Positions 60,648 through 64,000 of a stretch of 64,000 bases of DNA are shown piece after piece. The stretch is from Flavobacterium sp. 245 (lineage in GTDB: Bacteria > Bacteroidota > Bacteroidia > Flavobacteriales > Flavobacteriaceae), in contig NZ_SNXB01000013.1 of NCBI RefSeq assembly GCF_004362055.1, forward strand, positions 104,082-168,081, in the 5' to 3' direction. Within the stretch, counting starts at the first letter, position 1; each line of letters opens with the position of its first letter. Under the pieces are notes generated by a model that was not told the DNA's origin, searched no databases, and saw only the letters and a program-made list of their open reading frames with translations. Made by a program: the position numbers and the translations under genes.

Positions 60648-63161
60648 ATGATTAAAGTAATAGTAGTTGGAAACGGCATGGTTGGTTATAAATTTTGCGA
60701 AAAATTCATTGCAAAATCAGGACAGGAAAAGTATCAGATTACCGTATTTGGTGAAGAGCCAAGACGCGCTTACGACCGTGTTCACTTAAGTGAATACTTT
60801 GGAGGAAAAACCGCTGATGACTTATCAATGTCAACTAGTGAATGGTACGCAGAAAACAATATTATTCTAAACACTTCTGAGTTAATTACAGATATTAATC
60901 GTGAAGAAAAAACAATACATACACATTTAGAAAAAACGCATACGTACGATTACTTAGTTTTGGCAACAGGATCTTCAGCATTTGTTCCGCCAATTGACGG
61001 AGTTGAAAAAGAAGGTGTCTTTGTTTACAGAACCATCGAAGATCTGGATGCTATTATGGCTTATGCCAAAAAGATAAAAATAAAAGGCGCAACAGAAGCA
61101 GCCGTTTTAGGAGGCGGATTATTAGGTCTTGAAGCAGCTAAAGCAGTTCGAGATTTAGGATTGAATCCGCATGTGGTAGAATTTGCACCGCGTTTGATGC
61201 CAAGACAATTGGATCAAGGCGCAAGCGATATGCTTCAAGCTAAAATTGAAGAATTAAACATCGGCATTCACCTTAATAAAGCAACACAATATATTGACGG
61301 AAAAGAAAGTATAACGGGAATGATGTTTGCGAACGAGGAATTGTTAAAAGTAGACATGTTGGTTATATCAGCCGGAATTAAACCTCGCGACGAATTAGCT
61401 CGAGTTTCAGGACTTGAAGTCGGCGTTAGAGGCGGAATTGTGGTAAACAATCAAATGCAGACATCAGATCCTTCTATTTATGCCATTGGAGAAGCGGCAC
61501 TTTACAACCAAAACATTTACGGACTTGTTGCTCCAGGTTACGAAATGGCCGATGTTGCTGCTGAGCAAATCTTAAATGGTTCTAAAACCATGAGAGAAAC
61601 CATCGATATGTCGACGCAATTGAAATTAATTGGTGTCGAAGTGGCAAGTTTTGGTGATCCTTTTATTGAAAACGAAAATGTAACTGCCATTATTTATGAG
61701 AATAAATTATCCGGTATTTACAAAAGAATCAATGTTACTAAAGATTCTAAAACCTTATTAGGTGGAATTTTAGTTGGAGATTCTAGTGATTACAATTCAC
61801 TTTTCCAGATTTACAGCAATGCAATGGCCTTGCCTAAAAATCCAGAAGATTTGATTTTAGGTTCTCGCGATGGCTCTGAAGGTTCAAGTTTAGGAAGTGT
61901 AATGGATTTACCGGATACAGCTGTAATCTGCTCTTGTGAAAATGTTACCAAAGGCGCCATCTGCTGCAAAATTTTAGATGAAAGCTGTTCTTCTTTATCA
62001 GATGTTGTTAAAGCAACCAAAGCAACTTCGGGTTGTGGAGGCTGTAAACCAATGGTTTCAGATTTGGTAAAAGCAACTCAAAAATCTTTAGGAAAAGAAG
62101 TAAAAGAAGTTATCTGCGAGCATTTCAACTATAACCGTCAGGAATTATTCGATTTGGTAAAAATCAATAAATATGAAAATTTTTATGATGTCTTGGATCA
62201 TCACGGAAAAGGCGATGGTTGTGAGATATGCAAACCTGTTGTCGCTTCTATTTTCTCTAGTATTTACAATGATACAGCAAACAAACACGTAACAACACAA
62301 GATACAAACGATAGATTTTTGGCTAATATTCAGCGAAACGGAACCTATTCTGTTGTTCCGAGAGTTGCCGGCGGAGAAATTACAGCCGAGAAATTAATTG
62401 TGATTGGCGAAGTAGCAAAACAATTCGATTTGTATACCAAAATTACTGGAGCACAAAGAGTTGATTTATTCGGGGCACATTTGAGTGACTTACCTAAAAT
62501 CTGGAAAATCTTAATTGACAATGGTTTTGAAAGCGGTCATGCTTATGGAAAATCACTTCGTGCCGTAAAAAGCTGTGTTGGAAACGCTTGGTGCCGTTAC
62601 GGAATGGACGACAGCGCCGGATTTGCGATCGAATTAGAAAACAGATACAAAGGAATTCGTTCTCCACATAAATTAAAAGGTGGTGTTTCGGCCTGTATTC
62701 GTGAATGTGCCGAAGCCCGCGGAAAAGATTTTGGATTAATTGCCGTTGAAGGCGGTTGGAATTTATACATCACAGGAAATGGCGGAGCAAATCCAAAACA
62801 CGCTGTTTTATTGGCCGAAAAAATCGACAAAGAAACCGTCATAAAATACATGGATAGATTCTTAATGTATTACATCCGCACTGCTGGCCCGTTGATTCGA
62901 ACTTCAACTTGGTTAGAAAAACTAGACGGTGGTTTAGAGTATTTAAAAGAAGTTATCATCGACGATAGTTTAGGAATCTGCGAGACATTAGAAGCCGAAA
63001 TGCAAACTTTAGTAAACACTTTCGAATGCGAATGGAAGCAAGTCCTTGAAAAACCAAGATTATTAAAACGTTTCAATCACTTTGTAAACACAGAAGAAAA
63101 AGACGACAATGCAGTTTTTGTTCCGTTAAGAGATCAAAAAATGCCAAAAGCGTGGTCTTAA
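60648..63161 (+). CDS. nirB: Assimilatory nitrite reductase large subunit
   Basis: The 837-aa enzyme reduces nitrite to ammonia using NAD(P)H. It has an FAD/NAD domain (VVGNGMVGYKFCEKF near 4-18; second Rossmann motif VLGGGLLGLEAAKAV near 154), a BFD-like [2Fe-2S] region (CSCENVTKG, CGGCKPM) near 426-475, and the siroheme/[4Fe-4S] domain with CVGNAWC near 642-648 and CIRECAEARG near 680-690. All clusters' cysteines are present. nirD follows after a 241-bp gap. Confidence 0.96.
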   Translation: MIKVIVVGNGMVGYKFCEKFIAKSGQEKYQITVFGEEPRRAYDRVHLSEYFGGKTADDLSMSTSEWYAENNIILNTSELITDINREEKTIHTHLEKTHTYDYLVLATGSSAFVPPIDGVEKEGVFVYRTIEDLDAIMAYAKKIKIKGATEAAVLGGGLLGLEAAKAVRDLGLNPHVVEFAPRLMPRQLDQGASDMLQAKIEELNIGIHLNKATQYIDGKESITGMMFANEELLKVDMLVISAGIKPRDELARVSGLEVGVRGGIVVNNQMQTSDPSIYAIGEAALYNQNIYGLVAPGYEMADVAAEQILNGSKTMRETIDMSTQLKLIGVEVASFGDPFIENENVTAIIYENKLSGIYKRINVTKDSKTLLGGILVGDSSDYNSLFQIYSNAMALPKNPEDLILGSRDGSEGSSLGSVMDLPDTAVICSCENVTKGAICCKILDESCSSLSDVVKATKATSGCGGCKPMVSDLVKATQKSLGKEVKEVICEHFNYNRQELFDLVKINKYENFYDVLDHHGKGDGCEICKPVVASIFSSIYNDTANKHVTTQDTNDRFLANIQRNGTYSVVPRVAGGEITAEKLIVIGEVAKQFDLYTKITGAQRVDLFGAHLSDLPKIWKILIDNGFESGHAYGKSLRAVKSCVGNAWCRYGMDDSAGFAIELENRYKGIRSPHKLKGGVSACIRECAEARGKDFGLIAVEGGWNLYITGNGGANPKHAVLLAEKIDKETVIKYMDRFLMYYIRTAGPLIRTSTWLEKLDGGLEYLKEVIIDDSLGICETLEAEMQTLVNTFECEWKQVLEKPRLLKRFNHFVNTEEKDDNAVFVPLRDQKMPKAWS

Positions 63162-63176
63162 AATAGTTGTTTTAAT

Positions 63177-63255
63177 CTCGCAAAGACGCAAAGTCGCAAA
63201 GTCAAATTATAAAAACTTAAAGAAAAAAAACTTAGCGCCTTTGCGTCTTTGCGAG
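63177..63255. repeat. Hairpin repeat family D, copy 1
   Basis: CTCGCAAAGACGCAAAG (63177-63193) and CTTTGCGTCTTTGCGAG (63239-63255) are perfect 17-bp arms. It starts 16 bp past the nirB stop. Confidence 0.85.
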
Positions 63256-63319
63256 CAATTTCGTCCTACAGAAATAAGCTCCAAAAAAAGAAAAAATATC
63301 ACAAACGTTTGCTGTCCTT

Positions 63320-63376
63320 CTTACCCTCTTTTTTACTGCGCCATCAAACTCTCTTGATTGTAAAAAGAGGGCTAAG
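63320..63376 (+). promoter_or_regulatory. Structured leader element between nirB and nirD
   Basis: CTTACCCTCTTTTTTAC (63320-63336) pairs with GTAAAAAGAGGGCTAAG (63360-63376) with one indel and one mismatch, and an inner ATCAA-ACTCTC-TTGAT hairpin lies between. It ends about 26 bp before nirD and may be an attenuator, processing site or part of a nirD leader. Confidence 0.5.
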
Positions 63377-63402
63377 AAACAGGAAATCAAAACTCAATCA
63401 AA

Positions 63403-63783
63403 ATGGAAGAAATCTTAAATCAATACGAAACGGTTCATGCGAGCGATGCAACAATTTGGTTCAAAGCAGGTAAAGTAGAAGATTTTCCAACAAACCGAGG
63501 CGGATGCATCAAATACAAAAACAAGCAAATCGCAATTTTCAATTTTACACGTCGTAACGAATGGTACGCTTGCCAAAATGCATGCCCACACAAAATGGAA
63601 ATGGTACTTTCAAGAGGAATGACAGGATCTGCTGATGACATTCCGAAAATTGCGTGTCCAATGCATAAAAAAACATTTTCTTTAGTTGATGGTTCAAACC
63701 TGAATGGAGATGATGATTTAAAAATTGCAACGTATCCGATTAAAGTTATTGAAGACGAAGTGTTTGTTGGATTCATAGATTGA
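63403..63783 (+). CDS. nirD: Nitrite reductase small subunit (Rieske)
   Basis: The 126-aa NirD subunit supports NirB. It contains the Rieske-type ligand pattern CPHK near 64-67 and CPMHK near 86-90, matching the ferredoxin-type Rieske [2Fe-2S] site. Length and context after nirB make the assignment secure. It is followed by a family C repeat. Confidence 0.94.
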   Translation: MEEILNQYETVHASDATIWFKAGKVEDFPTNRGGCIKYKNKQIAIFNFTRRNEWYACQNACPHKMEMVLSRGMTGSADDIPKIACPMHKKTFSLVDGSNLNGDDDLKIATYPIKVIEDEVFVGFID

Positions 63784-63792
63784 TTTCACACA

Positions 63793-63927
63793 ATCTTGTC
63801 ATTTCAACGAAGGAGACTCGAGCGATGGCGACTGGCGAAGCAAATCTTCGCAAGTAACTCCGCACAGAAAAGTAACCAATCTTTGTCGAGCTTCTCGCGA
63901 AGATTTCTCCTTCGTCGAAATTGTAAA
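63793..63927. repeat. Hairpin repeat family C, copy 2
   Basis: TTGTCATTTCAACGAAGGAGA at the left and TTTCTCCTTCGTCGAAATTG at the right flank the core CGCAAGTAACTCCG...CCAATCTTTGTCGAGCTTCTCGCGA shared with the copy at 57.7 kb. An inserted CTCGAGCGATGGCGACTGG segment distinguishes it. Confidence 0.85.
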
Positions 63928-63941
63928 GGTTAGATAATTCG

Positions 63942-63974
63942 GTAACAAAATTTAACTTTAATAAATTTTGTTAC
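63942..63974. promoter_or_regulatory. Perfect 12-bp inverted repeat before right-edge gene
   Basis: GTAACAAAATTT (63942-63953) and AAATTTTGTTAC (63963-63974) pair exactly across AACTTTAAT and end 1 bp before the ATG at 63976. It resembles an operator. Confidence 0.55.
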
Positions 63975-63975
63975 G

Positions 63976-64000
63976 ATGAGAAATAATAGTCAAGATTCGA
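63976..64000 (+). CDS. Start of a gene cut by the window edge
   Basis: ATG at 63976 opens MRNNSQDS and runs off the window. Too little is visible to name a product. Its place after nirBD suggests nitrate/nitrite or siroheme functions, but this is a guess. Confidence 0.3.

Noticed and set aside
63249..63473. Plus-strand open frame overlapping nirD
   Set aside because: It runs through the nirB-nirD hairpin and repeat sequence and has a Lys/Arg/Leu-rich composition unlike neighbouring proteins; nirD overlaps it in another frame.

Overview
The window looks like a chromosomal segment of a Flavobacterium-type member of the Bacteroidota. The evidence is the low-GC, AT-rich intergenic DNA, promoters of the TTG / TAnnTTTG type in front of RNA genes and CDSs, a bacillithiol-type BshA, many Bacteroidota-style lipoproteins (MKK...C), family-typical hybrid kinase, LptD, TamB and DUF3291/DUF4159 proteins, and several families of long intergenic hairpin repeats. 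I see no rRNA, CRISPR array, transposase, integrase, phage gene or plasmid gene.

Layout. 0-8 kb: transaldolase, an outer-membrane lipoprotein, an SDR enzyme, the signal recognition particle RNA, glutaminyl cyclotransferase, and two histidine-utilisation genes (hutI, hutG) flanking a coiled-coil membrane protein. 8-17 kb: a DEAD-box helicase convergent with a TPR hybrid histidine kinase, a dicarboxylate-type symporter, aroC, an LpxH-like phosphoesterase, small envelope proteins and bshA. 17.6-25.4 kb: an envelope/redox block on the minus strand (amidase with SPOR-like tail, MlaD-like MCE protein, membrane Fe-S protein, CCG-domain Fe-S protein, a 160-aa protein of unknown role), divergent from lptD. 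25.4-29.3 kb: ridA, then a minus-strand sugar-phosphate block pfkA, gapA, a BadF/NagK-type kinase and mgsA. 29.6-34 kb: a very large TamB. 34-42 kb: a translation-related run (tsaD, rsmE, a DUF4159 gene, a SpoU methyltransferase), an M43 metalloprotease, an AI-2E-family permease, a THUMP-like methyltransferase and a VanX-type dipeptidase. 42-49 kb: desaturase, GH9 glycosidase plus ThuA protein, MFS transporter and a YheT-type hydrolase. 49.4-49.7 kb: a Ser-Pro-Arg tRNA operon. 49.9-64 kb: thiolase, NlpC/P60 protein, a regulator-flanked quinone/carbonyl-reduction cluster (AraC, aldo/keto reductase, MdaB-like, YgiN-like, DUF3291), a methyltransferase, a LysR regulator, a DUF2130 coiled-coil protein with nuclease-like residues, a META lipoprotein, and assimilatory nitrite reductase nirBD.

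Repeats are the most unusual part. At least six families of intergenic hairpin elements occur. They are sparse up to about 51 kb, but from 51.9 kb to the right edge almost every intergenic gap holds one or more, sometimes nested in each other. Some are read into or next to reading frames: the DUF3291 protein ends inside one, and the apparent N-terminal extensions of hutI and the MdaB-like gene are repeat sequence rather than protein.

I found no clear new multi-gene system. The best candidates for a second look are the DUF2130 protein with PD-(D/E)XK-like residues, the Fe-S/MCE/amidase block, the repeat archipelago, the operator-like palindromes around nirB, the LysR gene and the gene entering at the right edge, and the GH9 enzyme with an altered catalytic-aspartate spacing.
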